Source: Cyclobacterium marinum DSM 745 (lineage in GTDB: Bacteria > Bacteroidota > Bacteroidia > Cytophagales > Cyclobacteriaceae). From it: a stretch of DNA of 64,000 nt. The notes beneath the pieces were generated by a model. The model was not told the origin of the DNA. It did not search any database and saw only the letters and a program-made list of their open reading frames with translations. Both the position numbers and the translations under genes were made by a program. Each line of letters starts with the position of its first letter. The stretch's first letter is position 1. Positions 25,170 to 33,984 of the stretch are shown here, piece by piece. The DNA lies in the NCBI RefSeq assembly GCF_000222485.1, contig NC_015914.1, positions 2,552,501 through 2,616,500 of the forward strand. The letters are read 5' to 3'.

Positions 25170-25700
25170 ATGAAAAAAATCGTGTACTATGTGGCCACTT
25201 CACTGGATGGGTATATTGCCGGTGAAAATGGAGATATCAGTCAATTTCTTATGCAAGGTAAAGGTGTTGACAAATACCAAGCGGACCTCTTAAATTTCGG
25301 TACCGTAATCATGGGCCGAAAAACTTATGAATTTGGGTATCAGTATGGCTTGGTACCCGGACAGCCTGCCTATCCACATATGAAGCATCATATATTTTCC
25401 ACTACTTTAAAAATTGACAAGTTGTCAGAAATGGTGAAAATAGAGCGAGGAGGGCTGGATAGAATCAACGAAATTCAACAAAATACCGAAACAGATATTT
25501 ACCTATGTGGAGGAGGGCAATTTGCCGGTTATTTGTTAGATCATGGAAAGATTGACCAATTAAAAATCAAACTTAATCCCATAGTGCTTGGAAAAGGTAC
25601 CAAGTTGTTTGGGTCTTCCACCAGCAATGCAAACTGGGAGCTCATAGACAATGAATCCTATGCAGAAGGTCTCCAAATTTTGACTTACAATAGAAGATAA
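25170..25700 (+). CDS. Dihydrofolate reductase-like (RibD C-terminal domain) protein
   Basis: A 176-residue RibD_C-fold NADPH-dependent reductase. Landmarks are YYVATSLDGYIAGENGDI at the N terminus, VIMGRKTYEFG and IYLCGGGQFAGYLL (dinucleotide-binding), and PIVLGKGTKLFG. Family members act on pteridine or pyrimidine substrates; stand-alone versions in Bacteroidota rarely have a known substrate. It is preceded by the small membrane protein gene at 24976. Confidence 0.85.
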   Translation: MKKIVYYVATSLDGYIAGENGDISQFLMQGKGVDKYQADLLNFGTVIMGRKTYEFGYQYGLVPGQPAYPHMKHHIFSTTLKIDKLSEMVKIERGGLDRINEIQQNTETDIYLCGGGQFAGYLLDHGKIDQLKIKLNPIVLGKGTKLFGSSTSNANWELIDNESYAEGLQILTYNRR

Positions 25701-25803
25701 CTTTAGGCTGCTCTAATAGAGGTGCTACAATAATGGATATTTTATATGAAAACCTTAATTTTGCCTTCCCTATCAAACCTTTGAACCATATTAAGCTTTT
25801 CAT

Positions 25804-26304
25804 ATGAATAAAGCGTATAAGTATTTTTTTATCCTTCTTGTATCGGTAATTGTTGCTTATTATAATTCCGGAAAGGATGAAGCGGAGCTTTCGGGCTTTA
25901 TGCCTGTAGCCAGAATTGTGGATGGTGATACTTTTTGGGCTGAAGATGGGTCGAAAAAAGGTGTGAAGATTCGCTTGATTGGCGTGGATGCGCCTGAAAC
26001 AAGAAATGGAAATAATAAGAAAATTGGCTTTTATGGTCAGGAAGCCAAAGCTTACCTGACCGACTTATTGGCCAACCAAGAAGTTAGGTTAGAATATGGT
26101 GTGGACAGTTTAGACCGATATGGAAGGGTGCTTGCCTATGTATATTTGTCGGATGGAACCTTTGTCAATGAGGAGTTAATCAAAAATGGTTTTGCCAGGG
26201 TATTATCGATTCCACCCAATATAAAATACGCAGATGACTTTGTATCCTACGAACGGGAAGCCAGAGAAAGCAATCTGGGACTGTGGCAAAGGGAGTCTGA
26301 ATAA
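25804..26304 (+). CDS. Thermonuclease-family (staphylococcal nuclease-like) secreted nuclease
   Basis: A 166-residue SNase-like protein with an N-terminal hydrophobic signal or anchor (FFILLVSVIVAYY). The catalytic trio of the family is visible: Arg in VKIRLIGVDAPET, Glu in DAPET, and Arg in DRYGRVLAYVY. It probably degrades DNA or RNA in a calcium-dependent way outside the cytoplasm. It is a single-gene unit, followed by repeat DNA. Confidence 0.88.
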   Translation: MNKAYKYFFILLVSVIVAYYNSGKDEAELSGFMPVARIVDGDTFWAEDGSKKGVKIRLIGVDAPETRNGNNKKIGFYGQEAKAYLTDLLANQEVRLEYGVDSLDRYGRVLAYVYLSDGTFVNEELIKNGFARVLSIPPNIKYADDFVSYEREARESNLGLWQRESE

Positions 26305-26524
26305 TCAGAATATTTCTAGGTAAGCGGTTCCTAATTGTGGATGGGGAGGTAAGTAAATGGGATAACGTTACCCTATGCCTTCGACTCTGCTCAGGGGCCG
26401 GGAGGAAAACTTGGTTAATTCCCAAACCTTAGCCGAGCCTGCCAAGGCCATCGAGGTCGGCGTCAATTTTTTAACAACAAAATCTACCAGGTTAAATTAT
26501 AGGCTTCACTTTTCCATCTAAAAT
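26305..26524. other. Intergenic spacer with partial family 2 repeat
   Basis: Contains a fragment at about 26430-26460 (TTAGCCGAGCCTGCCAAGGC) resembling the GGCTGAGC core of repeat family 2. No gene. Confidence 0.4.
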
Positions 26525-26844
26525 AAATATCCCACCTAGGTGTAATTTGCAATTACACCTTTCTATCCACCTTAATGAAATTTAGGGAAACTATTCTAAA
26601 ATGGCCATTTGCAATGGCTTAATCTTATTCAAATCTCCGATGATTTATTCTAATTATATTATTCTAGGGTTTAGGTAGCTTCGGAGTTTGTTATTACATT
26701 TTTTTTACAAAAATATGTAATCATGTACCTGTGTTAATTTAGTATGAGCTTTTAGAAGAAAAATTGTATATTTCACAAGACGGATACATGGAAACCGTCT
26801 TGGTAAATGAAACCGCTGAGGACGTTTGGTTTGATGATTTTAGT
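26525..26844. repeat. 320-bp direct repeat, copy 1 (left of the RHS module)
   Basis: Nearly identical to 28697-29015. It starts at AAATATCCC, carries a perfect hairpin AGGTGTAATT-TGC-AATTACACCT, and ends within the RHS coding sequence (GATGATTTTAGT). Confidence 0.9.
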
Positions 26845-27786
26845 ATTTCTCGTACCCCCTCAATTGTGATCCAGGGAACGCATTATGACCCTTGGGGTTT
26901 GGAGTTGACTGGGCTAGGGTATCAGAATGGTGAAGTTAAGGAGAATAAGTACCTCTATAACGAGAAGGAACTGATCTCTGACCTGAACCTCAACCTATAC
27001 GACTATGGGGGGAGATATTTTGATCCCGTGATAGGGCGCTGGACCAGCCCGGATCCCATGGCCAGTGAAAGGGAATGGCTCTCTCCCTATAATTATGTAC
27101 AGAACAATCCGCTGTTAAGGATTGATCCGGATGGGATGCTGGACGAGTATAATTACAATATTGATTCGGGGGAATTTGAGTGGATTAGTGATAAAGGAGG
27201 AGATAAAACCCAGTATGTTAATATTGTAAATAATGAAGGGGATAGGCTTGGACAGGGTAGTGTGTCAGGAGATGAAGTATATGCGTACAAGTTGAAAGAA
27301 AGTGTTGTGCTTACTAATTTTGATGCCGATTTCGACGATCAAACATACAACGCTAAGAATAATTTCGAGTACAGTTTCAGTGAATTCAGTTTAAGAAATG
27401 AATTATTGAAGTCCGACGATGTAATTAGTCGTTATCTGAAATCGTCTGAAAAAGCAGGTAAGGCAGTGCCTCTAACATATTCGGCTGAAGAAACTCGGTA
27501 TGGTTATACATCAATGAGGCTGAAGATGATGATCTCATCTATAGATCAAAGTTTCGATGCGATGCCTTCTTTTTATGCATCACCAAAGGCATCAAAATTT
27601 GGAACAACCATCCGGGAGGCAGGCTATATTAGTACAGGGCTGAAGGGAAATAAAGGAGTCACCTCTTTAACGAATCAAACATCCTGGAACCGCTTTCTAA
27701 AAGCAAATGCGGGGAATTATTCGGGCAAAGGATGGCAGAGAAGGGCGGCGGCAGATTATTATAAATCAAATTACTATAAGAAGTGA
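26764..27786 (+). CDS. RHS-repeat core tip with variable C-terminal (toxin-like) domain, N-terminally truncated
   Basis: A 340-residue reading frame from TTG 26764. Residues about 30-125 carry the RHS-associated core: YLYNEKELISDLNLNLYDYGGRYFDPVIGRWTSPDP followed by YNYVQNNPLLRIDPDGM. Full RHS proteins are over 1000 residues, so only the 3' part is present, and there is no signal or YD-repeat body. The C-terminal 215 residues after the core are a variable tip, which in RHS proteins is commonly a toxin; I recognise no enzyme motif. The following lipoprotein gene overlaps by 4 nt, the usual place for immunity. It may be a silent orphan tip or expressed by recombination. Confidence 0.75.
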   Translation: MYISQDGYMETVLVNETAEDVWFDDFSISRTPSIVIQGTHYDPWGLELTGLGYQNGEVKENKYLYNEKELISDLNLNLYDYGGRYFDPVIGRWTSPDPMASEREWLSPYNYVQNNPLLRIDPDGMLDEYNYNIDSGEFEWISDKGGDKTQYVNIVNNEGDRLGQGSVSGDEVYAYKLKESVVLTNFDADFDDQTYNAKNNFEYSFSEFSLRNELLKSDDVISRYLKSSEKAGKAVPLTYSAEETRYGYTSMRLKMMISSIDQSFDAMPSFYASPKASKFGTTIREAGYISTGLKGNKGVTSLTNQTSWNRFLKANAGNYSGKGWQRRAAADYYKSNYYKK

Positions 27787-28421
27787 AAAGGTATTTAAAA
27801 TGGATATGTGCGATTTTGTTTGTGTCCACAGTTGTTAGTTGTGGGGGGTATGAAATTAAAGACGCTGATATAAATAAAATTGATACAAGTGGAGTATATA
27901 TCTCGTTTGAATATTTAGAGGAGACGTACTTTAAAAAAATCCCTTTGGACTCTGTTGCCGAAGATTTTAATTCGTCAGATAGGTTAAGAATCAAAGTTAA
28001 AAAGGATAATCCCGAAAAAGTTGAAATTCTTTCTGTTAAAAAAGCCAAATGGGATAGGGAGATGTCGTCTATCCCATTAAACCAACGAAAGGACAGGAAG
28101 GTTTATGATTATTACTCATTGGATAAAAAGCCAGTAATATTAGGGGCATCAGATGAGTATGAAAATGATTCTTTGATAGAAAAGTTACTAAGGGAGGGGA
28201 GAGATGGTCAAAATGAAATTAAATTAGTAGGTGTCAATACTTTGATAAATGGTAAAGGTGATATCCATTTTGAAAGTGCGTATACTGATGAAGAAGATGA
28301 AATCGAATATTTAAGGACAGTCATTAAGGGGTTGCCCAAATTCACTCCACCCTTGAAAAATGGAGATACGGTTACCGTAGGTTACTTGATTGAAGTTCCT
28401 ATATACTCAGTCAAGAAATAG
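27783..28421 (+). CDS. Lipoprotein, probable immunity protein for the RHS tip
   Basis: A 212-residue lipoprotein with signal ending STVVSCGGYE, starting at a GTG that overlaps the RHS stop by 4 nt. The body is hydrophilic and rich in Lys and Asp/Glu with no recognised domain. Position and tight coupling to a variable RHS tip suggest immunity; lipoprotein localisation would suit a toxin acting in the periplasm or envelope. A terminator follows. Function is inferred only from context. Confidence 0.65.
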   Translation: MKRYLKWICAILFVSTVVSCGGYEIKDADINKIDTSGVYISFEYLEETYFKKIPLDSVAEDFNSSDRLRIKVKKDNPEKVEILSVKKAKWDREMSSIPLNQRKDRKVYDYYSLDKKPVILGASDEYENDSLIEKLLREGRDGQNEIKLVGVNTLINGKGDIHFESAYTDEEDEIEYLRTVIKGLPKFTPPLKNGDTVTVGYLIEVPIYSVKK

Positions 28422-28433
28422 ACTCATTCGTTT

Positions 28434-28456
28434 AAGCCCCGGTTTGGGGCTTTTTT
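28434..28456 (+). terminator. Terminator of the RHS tip/immunity unit
   Basis: Stem AAGCCCC/GGGGCTT with a 5-nt loop and T run. Confidence 0.85.
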
Positions 28457-28724
28457 ATTGGGCAGGGGGCAGGTTTTTTTGGAAGAAGTCCTGGAATTTA
28501 GTCCGGGTGATCATGGAATCGATGATTCGGTAAAAAGCAAGTTTGTCCTCTTCTTCCAGTTGCGCGATCAGCTGCACTTTTACGTTGACCGTTTTGTCCT
28601 CGATCCAGATCTCCTTTGGTGAGGCATCTTCCAAGTGTACCAGTTCATCCAATGTAAGGCCGAAGAACCTGGCAAGCTTGTCGGCCACCTCGATGGAAAT
28701 ATCCCACCTAGGTGTAATTTGCAA
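28455..28724 (-). pseudogene. XRE-type regulator fragment truncated at the direct repeat
   Basis: Reads ISIEVADKLARFFGLTLDELVHLED, the second half of a helix-turn-helix XRE domain, followed by a helical tail ending QKNLPPAQ. The first helices are missing because the 320-bp repeat starts exactly where they should be; the first seven residues of the frame (MQITPRW) are repeat sequence. So the repeat or RHS fragment replaced the 5' end of a regulator gene. Confidence 0.75.
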
Positions 28725-29015
28725 TTACACCTTTCTATCCACCTTAATGAAATTAAGGGAAAATATTCTAAAATGGCCATTTGCAATGGCTTAATCTTAT
28801 TCAAATCTCCGATGATTTATTCTAATTATATTATTCTAGGGTTTAGGTAGCTTCGGAGTTTGTTATTACATTTTTTTACAAAAATATGTAATCATGTACC
28901 TGTGTTAATTTAGTATGAGCTTTTAGAAGAAAAATTGTATATTTCTCAAGAGGGATATATGGAAACCGTCCTGGTGATTGAAACCGCTAAAGATGTCTGG
29001 TTCGATGATTTTAGT
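28697..29015. repeat. 319-bp direct repeat, copy 2 (right of the RHS module)
   Basis: Second copy of the repeat at 26525-26844, differing at a small number of positions. Confidence 0.9.
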
Positions 29016-29021
29016 GTATAG
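28935..29021 (+). pseudogene. RHS fragment remnant
   Basis: Twenty-eight codons equivalent to the start of the frame at 26764 (YISQEGYMETVLVIE...VWFDDFSV) ending in TAG. Only the repeated 5' part of the tip survives here. Confidence 0.75.
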
Positions 29022-29223
29022 GCCACCTTATTGTTCTCTAGGAGAGAATGTTTTGATTTAGGTCCTTCCAACTCCTGTTAACATTGATGTTATAGGATAA
29101 AAAAATACAAGTTAATTTAAAAGATTAGTATACCTTGCTCGCTCTGTATTGGGATTAATAAACTGCCCACTTATTTTAGTCAATAAAATTGTATAAATTG
29201 AAAGATTATTTGACCTACCATCA

Positions 29224-30078
29224 ATGACTAGGGATTTTATTGAAATCAACGACTTTACAGTTTTAGTTGAAACTGCTTTCTCCAAGGAGATCATTAAAGA
29301 TTCTTGTAAATTTGATGAGCCCGTGATTGCAGTAGCCTTTTATGGTTCCGGAAATGTGAATTTAGAAATGAATTTTCCTACCGGAAAGCGTGAATTTATT
29401 TATACCAAAGGTTTAGCACTCTCTTTTTTTGCAGATGAGCAGGTGGATTGTATTCATACGGTCTCCAATAATAAACCACTTGAATGTATACTTATCGCCA
29501 CAGCCACTAGAAATTTACAAAATCTCCCCAACCAAGAAGGGAAAATTTTTTCGGAACTTTTGGAAAATTTGGTTAATCCCAAGGACCATTATGTTGAAGG
29601 GCCGAGCTTTTATATGACTCCCGAAATGCATCAGATTATTGAAAGTCTTTTTAATATTAGCTACAAGGGTAAAACCAAAATGATGTTTTTTAGGAGTCAG
29701 ATTACCGCCTTGTTGTCACATTTTTTTGGTCAATTGTCAATGGATCATGCCCAGAGATTCCAATCAGAAGATAGAAAACGTCTGGAAATGGCCAAAGAGA
29801 TTTTGTCGAATAATTTGGATAATCCACCCTCATTAACAGAGCTATCCAAGGCCTTGGGTTTGAATACAACCAAGCTTAAAAAAGAATTTAAGGAGGTTTT
29901 CGGCATTCCTGTTTTCAAGTATCTTCAGCATGAAAGACTAAAAACAGCTCACAGCCTTATTAGTAAAAAACAAGCTTCTGTACAGGAAGCAGCGTGGCAT
30001 GTTGGCTATGACAGTTTAAGCTCCTTCTCTAATGCTTTTGCGAAGAAATACGGTTACAGACCCAGCCAGATTAAATAA
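29224..30078 (+). CDS. AraC-family transcriptional regulator
   Basis: A 284-residue regulator with the AraC double helix-turn-helix at about 185-284. It includes SLTELSKALGLNTTKLKKEFKEVFG (first HTH) and AAWHVGYDSLSSFSNAFAKKYGYRPSQIK (second HTH and family signature). The N-terminal part has no recognisable sugar-binding motif. It lies 92 nt upstream of a three-gene operon of two small membrane proteins and an NmrA-like protein, which it may control. Confidence 0.9.
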   Translation: MTRDFIEINDFTVLVETAFSKEIIKDSCKFDEPVIAVAFYGSGNVNLEMNFPTGKREFIYTKGLALSFFADEQVDCIHTVSNNKPLECILIATATRNLQNLPNQEGKIFSELLENLVNPKDHYVEGPSFYMTPEMHQIIESLFNISYKGKTKMMFFRSQITALLSHFFGQLSMDHAQRFQSEDRKRLEMAKEILSNNLDNPPSLTELSKALGLNTTKLKKEFKEVFGIPVFKYLQHERLKTAHSLISKKQASVQEAAWHVGYDSLSSFSNAFAKKYGYRPSQIK

Positions 30079-30170
30079 CTCGTCTTTTCAAACAAATCTT
30101 ACATCTTTTTAAATAAATGGTTTACTAGAGGCTAAGCTAGTTTTGTCTTGTTATCAAAACAATACAAGAC

Positions 30171-30572
30171 ATGAAAACGATCAAAGCAATTTTAATTGGA
30201 GGAGGAATCTGGCTATTGGCTGTGGGTTTGTACACCCTTTCCTTTCATTACCAATTTCTTGAAGAGCCGAATCAACAAGCCAATATGGTTTTGTTTATTG
30301 TAGTGATGCCATTGGTGTGGCTGGGCTCGTATTTATACTATCAGAAAGGTAGTAAAACCCATGGTTATTTTGTCGGTCAGGTATTTTTGCTGGTGGCTGC
30401 ATTTTTAGATGCGCTAATTACCGTACCCCTTTTCGTGATTCCCAATGGCGGGAATCATTATACTTTTTTTACTGATTTAGGGTTTTGGATCATTGCATTT
30501 GAGCTCCTTGGTGTGGCGGTGCTATATTATTACACAAGGGTCTACCCAAAAGCACAAGCATTAAAATATTAA
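30171..30572 (+). CDS. DUF5367-like small membrane protein
   Basis: A 133-residue protein with four predicted helices (AILIGGGIWLLAVGLYTL, MVLFIVVMPLVWLGSYLYY, FVGQVFLLVAAFLDALITV, LGFWIIAFELLGVAVLYYY). Order and length fit DUF5367. Function unknown. It is the first gene of an operon under the AraC regulator, with a 5-nt gap to the next gene. Confidence 0.65.
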   Translation: MKTIKAILIGGGIWLLAVGLYTLSFHYQFLEEPNQQANMVLFIVVMPLVWLGSYLYYQKGSKTHGYFVGQVFLLVAAFLDALITVPLFVIPNGGNHYTFFTDLGFWIIAFELLGVAVLYYYTRVYPKAQALKY

Positions 30573-30577
30573 GAGAA

Positions 30578-31081
30578 ATGGAATTTAATATAGAAACGGT
30601 TTTGCTAGGTACGACCCTCTTATTAACAGGTTTAACTGCGGGTTTATGTTTTACTTGGACGAATGCCGTAACTCCGGGTATAGGACAAATGGATGACTTT
30701 GGGTTTTTATATGCATTTCAACAGATGAACAGGGTGATTGTCAACCCCACATTTATCCTTGTGTTCTTTGGCCCTTTCGTCTTAAATATTGCCCTTATCT
30801 ACCTTAAATATCAAAATGCGGATAAGTCCTTTTGGTTTTTAGTGGTAGCAACAATGCTATTTACTCTGGGAGTTACTTTTGTAACTGTATTCAAGAATGT
30901 TCCACTAAATGAAATGCTTGATAGGACGGATTTGACTGCTTCCACTTCAGAAGAACTTAAGGCCCTTCGTCAAAAATTTGAGACTCCATGGAAGCAATGG
31001 CATTTGGTTAGGACATTAAGCGCTATTGCTTCTTTTGTAATGCTTTTAGTTGGGCTTATACTAAATACTCAATCATCATAA
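30578..31081 (+). CDS. DUF1772-family membrane protein
   Basis: A 167-residue four-helix membrane protein of the DUF1772 family (related to anthrone oxygenases), with the family pattern AGLCFTWTNAVTPGIG near the N terminus and FQQMNRVIVNPTFILVFFGP. The partner NmrA-like gene 18 nt downstream is a frequent neighbour in small redox operons. Enzyme activity is not proven. Confidence 0.75.
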   Translation: MEFNIETVLLGTTLLLTGLTAGLCFTWTNAVTPGIGQMDDFGFLYAFQQMNRVIVNPTFILVFFGPFVLNIALIYLKYQNADKSFWFLVVATMLFTLGVTFVTVFKNVPLNEMLDRTDLTASTSEELKALRQKFETPWKQWHLVRTLSAIASFVMLLVGLILNTQSS

Positions 31082-31099
31082 ACTACTCACATACACATC

Positions 31100-31942
31100 A
31101 TGAAACGTAACATTTTAGTCATTGGAGGAACCGGAAAAACCGGAAAACGTATCGTAAAATTATTAAACAATTTGGGTCACCAAGTTAGGGTTGGGTCTAG
31201 AAAGGGAAACCCTGCCTTCGACTGGCACCATCCAGAGGGTTGGTCAGCAGCCATTAAAGGAATGGAGGCCCTTTATATCAGTTACCAGCCGGATTTGGCA
31301 GTTTCTGGGGCCTTAGAGGCCATCGAAGAACTGGTAAAAGTTGCTAAAAAAAGCAATGTAAAAAAGCTGGTATTATTATCAGGCAAAGGAGAGCGAGAGG
31401 CCCAATTGTGCGAGCAGCTGGTGATACACTCAGGGTTGGATTATACCATTGTTAGAGCAAATTGGTTCAATCAGAATTTCAGTGAAAATTTTCTGGTTGA
31501 AGGGATTTTAAATGGGCATGTTGCCTTGCCATATGCGGAAGCAAAGATCCCCTTTGTTGATGCCAATGATATTGCTGAAGTTGCTGTAAGCGCATTGATT
31601 GATGACAAACACAATGGTGAAATATACCAATTAACCGGCCCTGAAGGATTGACTTTCGAGGAAGCCGTCCATATGATTTCCAAAGCCAGTGGAAGAGAAA
31701 TTCAGTTTACAGGAATTAGTGTTAAGGCTTATGTAGCAGCAATGCGGCAGAAAAATGTTCCTGAAGATTTTATATGGCTGATAGAGTATTTGTTCACTGA
31801 AGTGCTGGGCAATCCAGACAATTCGGAAATTACAAATGATATTGAGCAAGTACTCAGCAGGAAACCTATTGGTTTTAAAGAATATGTAGAAAAATCAGTC
31901 AATAATGGAGTTTGGAACCATGCTTCAGTTTCCTCCCATTGA
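31100..31942 (+). CDS. NmrA-like NAD(P)-binding protein
   Basis: A 280-residue SDR/NmrA-type protein with the nucleotide motif VIGGTGKTGKRIVKLL at the N terminus and KLVLLSGKGER and YTIVRANWFNQNF in the middle. Family members are NAD(P)H-dependent reductases or redox-sensing regulators. It is the last gene of the AraC-linked operon; a terminator follows. Confidence 0.85.
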   Translation: MKRNILVIGGTGKTGKRIVKLLNNLGHQVRVGSRKGNPAFDWHHPEGWSAAIKGMEALYISYQPDLAVSGALEAIEELVKVAKKSNVKKLVLLSGKGEREAQLCEQLVIHSGLDYTIVRANWFNQNFSENFLVEGILNGHVALPYAEAKIPFVDANDIAEVAVSALIDDKHNGEIYQLTGPEGLTFEEAVHMISKASGREIQFTGISVKAYVAAMRQKNVPEDFIWLIEYLFTEVLGNPDNSEITNDIEQVLSRKPIGFKEYVEKSVNNGVWNHASVSSH

Positions 31943-31950
31943 CCAACAGT

Positions 31951-31990
31951 AACTGAGGATAGGGTATTGCAAATACTATCCTCAGTTATT
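31951..31990 (+). terminator. Terminator of the NmrA-like operon
   Basis: Long stem AACTGAGGATAG.../...TATCCTCAGTT with a 2-nt bulge and T-rich tail. Confidence 0.75.
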
Positions 31991-32526
31991 TATAGTAAGG
32001 CATTGATTAACAGGTATTCTGCTTTTCATTCTTTATTTGCATAGCCTTTCCCTCGATAATTAAAGTAATTTTCCTATAAAAAAGCTTCTTCATACAGCAC
32101 CTGTGTATTTGCCATTATAAATTGGCCAAAGTTCATGGCTATTGAGTTGGCTACGGTGGATGAGCTTGCCGAAGCCATTTGGATCGAAAAAAAGTGGAAA
32201 ACTTTCTTTAATTTTGGTCTAAGTTGTGCTTCTCTAACCTTAGACCGGAAAACGTGAAACTAAAGGCAGAGGTTTATTAACAGTCTCTGGAAAAGATGCC
32301 TCATTATTGTCATATTTTTAGAGACTTTAGTAGAGGGGGCGTATGGAATAAAACATGAATATATTTCTTGAATACTTAACCTAAATGCCTAATTTTACAA
32401 AGAAATTTTAGTGCAATCTTTCACAGAAAAGAGAGATAAAATTTTTTAATAAAGGTTCAATAATAAGTTGTGCATCATGCACATTGAAATGGTTGTGCAT
32501 AATAAATAATTGAATAGACAAGACGA
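31991..32526. repeat. Intergenic region with repeat family 2, copy 4
   Basis: The copy spans about 32130-32262 (GATGAGCTTGCCGAAGCCA, GTGGAAAACTTTC, then GGTCTAAGTT...AACCTTAGACC). The rest is AT-rich and has an operator-like palindrome at 32469. Confidence 0.6.
32469..32500. promoter_or_regulatory. Operator-like palindrome TGTGCAT-C-ATGCACA with extra half-site
   Basis: Perfect 7-1-7 palindrome at 32469-32483 and a second half-site TGTGCAT at 32494-32500. It lies 27 bp before the MBOAT start, where a regulator would act on transcription. Confidence 0.6.
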
Positions 32527-33978
32527 ATGCTTTTTAACTCAATTGACTTTGCAATATTCTTACCAATTGTTTTTATACTTTATTGGAGCATTTCCAATAA
32601 AAATTTAAAATGGCAAAATTCCCTAATTGTTCTTGCAAGTTATTTGTTTTATGGATGGTGGGATTGGAGGTTTTTATCATTGATATTATTCAGCACTTTG
32701 GTAGATTATACGGTAGGGAGGCTGCTGAAAATAGAAGAAAATCAAACCAAAAGGAAAGTTTTACTATGGATAAGTCTTATAGTAAACCTCGGTTTTCTTG
32801 GTTTCTTTAAATATTATAACTTCTTTTTAGACAATTTTATTTCTGCCTTTTCATTTTTCGGCACACAGATCAATGTCAGTTCATTAAACATAATTTTACC
32901 TGTTGGAATTAGTTTTTATACTTTTCAAACGATGAGTTATACTATCGATGTATACAAACGTAAACTCGAACCCACCACTGATTTTATAGCCTTTTCAGCT
33001 TTTGTAAGTTTTTTTCCACAATTGGTAGCGGGCCCCATTGAAAGAGCGACCAATTTATTGCCTCAGTTTTTTAAAAAAAGAACATTTAATTATTCCGAAG
33101 CTGTTGACGGTATGCGGCAAATCCTATGGGGTTTATTTAAAAAGATTGTGATTGCAGATAACTGTGCAAGGTTCGCTGATGTAATTTTTAACAATTCCGC
33201 AGACTATTCGGGGAGCACCTTGATTTTAGGGGCTGTATTATTTAGCTTTCAAATTTATGGGGATTTTTCTGGGTACTCAGATATAGCCATAGGAACTTCC
33301 AGGCTTTTTGGCTTTAATTTGATGCAAAACTTCAATTTTCCTTATTTTTCAAGAGATATTGCAGAATTCTGGAGAAGGTGGCACATTTCCCTTTCTACGT
33401 GGTTTAGAGATTATCTTTACATTCCTTTAGGGGGGAGTCGTGGAGGAATGGGAATGAAAATTAGAAACACCTTTATAATCTTTATAGTCAGCGGATTTTG
33501 GCATGGTGCGAATTGGACGTTTATAGCTTGGGGTGCTTTAAATGCTATTTTTTTCTTACCCCTCTTATTGACTAAGAACAACCGAAATAATATCAAACCG
33601 GTGGCTGAAGGAAAGACCTTTCCTAATTTAAAAGAATTGTCATCCATGTTAATAACTTTTGGTTTAATTGTATTTGCATGGATATTCTTCAGAGCCAATA
33701 ATATTGAACATGCAATAAGCTATATTTCTGGGATTTTATCTCCTTCTCTTTTCTCAATACCTGAATTTGAAGGTAGAGGACATTCCATTGTAGTAATTCT
33801 TCTTCTTGTGATTTTTGTCTTAATAGAGTGGAATGGACGTGAAGGTCAATATGCAATTGCCAACTTGGGACATAAAAGAATTCGTGCAATTAGGTGGTCA
33901 TATTATGCCCTCATAATTTTTGCTATTGGAATGTTTATGCCTTCCGTGGAATCACCTTTTATTTACTTCCAATTTTAG
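32527..33978 (+). CDS. MBOAT-family membrane O-acyltransferase (AlgI-like)
   Basis: A 483-residue polytopic membrane protein. The MBOAT catalytic His is in VSGFWHGANWTFIAWG; SFYTFQTMSYTIDVYK, VAGPIERATNLLPQF and GDFSGYSDIAIGTSRLFGF are AlgI-type landmarks. It probably transfers acyl groups across the membrane to a surface polysaccharide or other target. The SGNH-like gene starts 7 nt after, as in acetylation pairs of AlgI/AlgJ or DltB/DltD type. The acceptor is unknown. Confidence 0.9.
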   Translation: MLFNSIDFAIFLPIVFILYWSISNKNLKWQNSLIVLASYLFYGWWDWRFLSLILFSTLVDYTVGRLLKIEENQTKRKVLLWISLIVNLGFLGFFKYYNFFLDNFISAFSFFGTQINVSSLNIILPVGISFYTFQTMSYTIDVYKRKLEPTTDFIAFSAFVSFFPQLVAGPIERATNLLPQFFKKRTFNYSEAVDGMRQILWGLFKKIVIADNCARFADVIFNNSADYSGSTLILGAVLFSFQIYGDFSGYSDIAIGTSRLFGFNLMQNFNFPYFSRDIAEFWRRWHISLSTWFRDYLYIPLGGSRGGMGMKIRNTFIIFIVSGFWHGANWTFIAWGALNAIFFLPLLLTKNNRNNIKPVAEGKTFPNLKELSSMLITFGLIVFAWIFFRANNIEHAISYISGILSPSLFSIPEFEGRGHSIVVILLLVIFVLIEWNGREGQYAIANLGHKRIRAIRWSYYALIIFAIGMFMPSVESPFIYFQF

Positions 33979-33984
33979 TATTCC

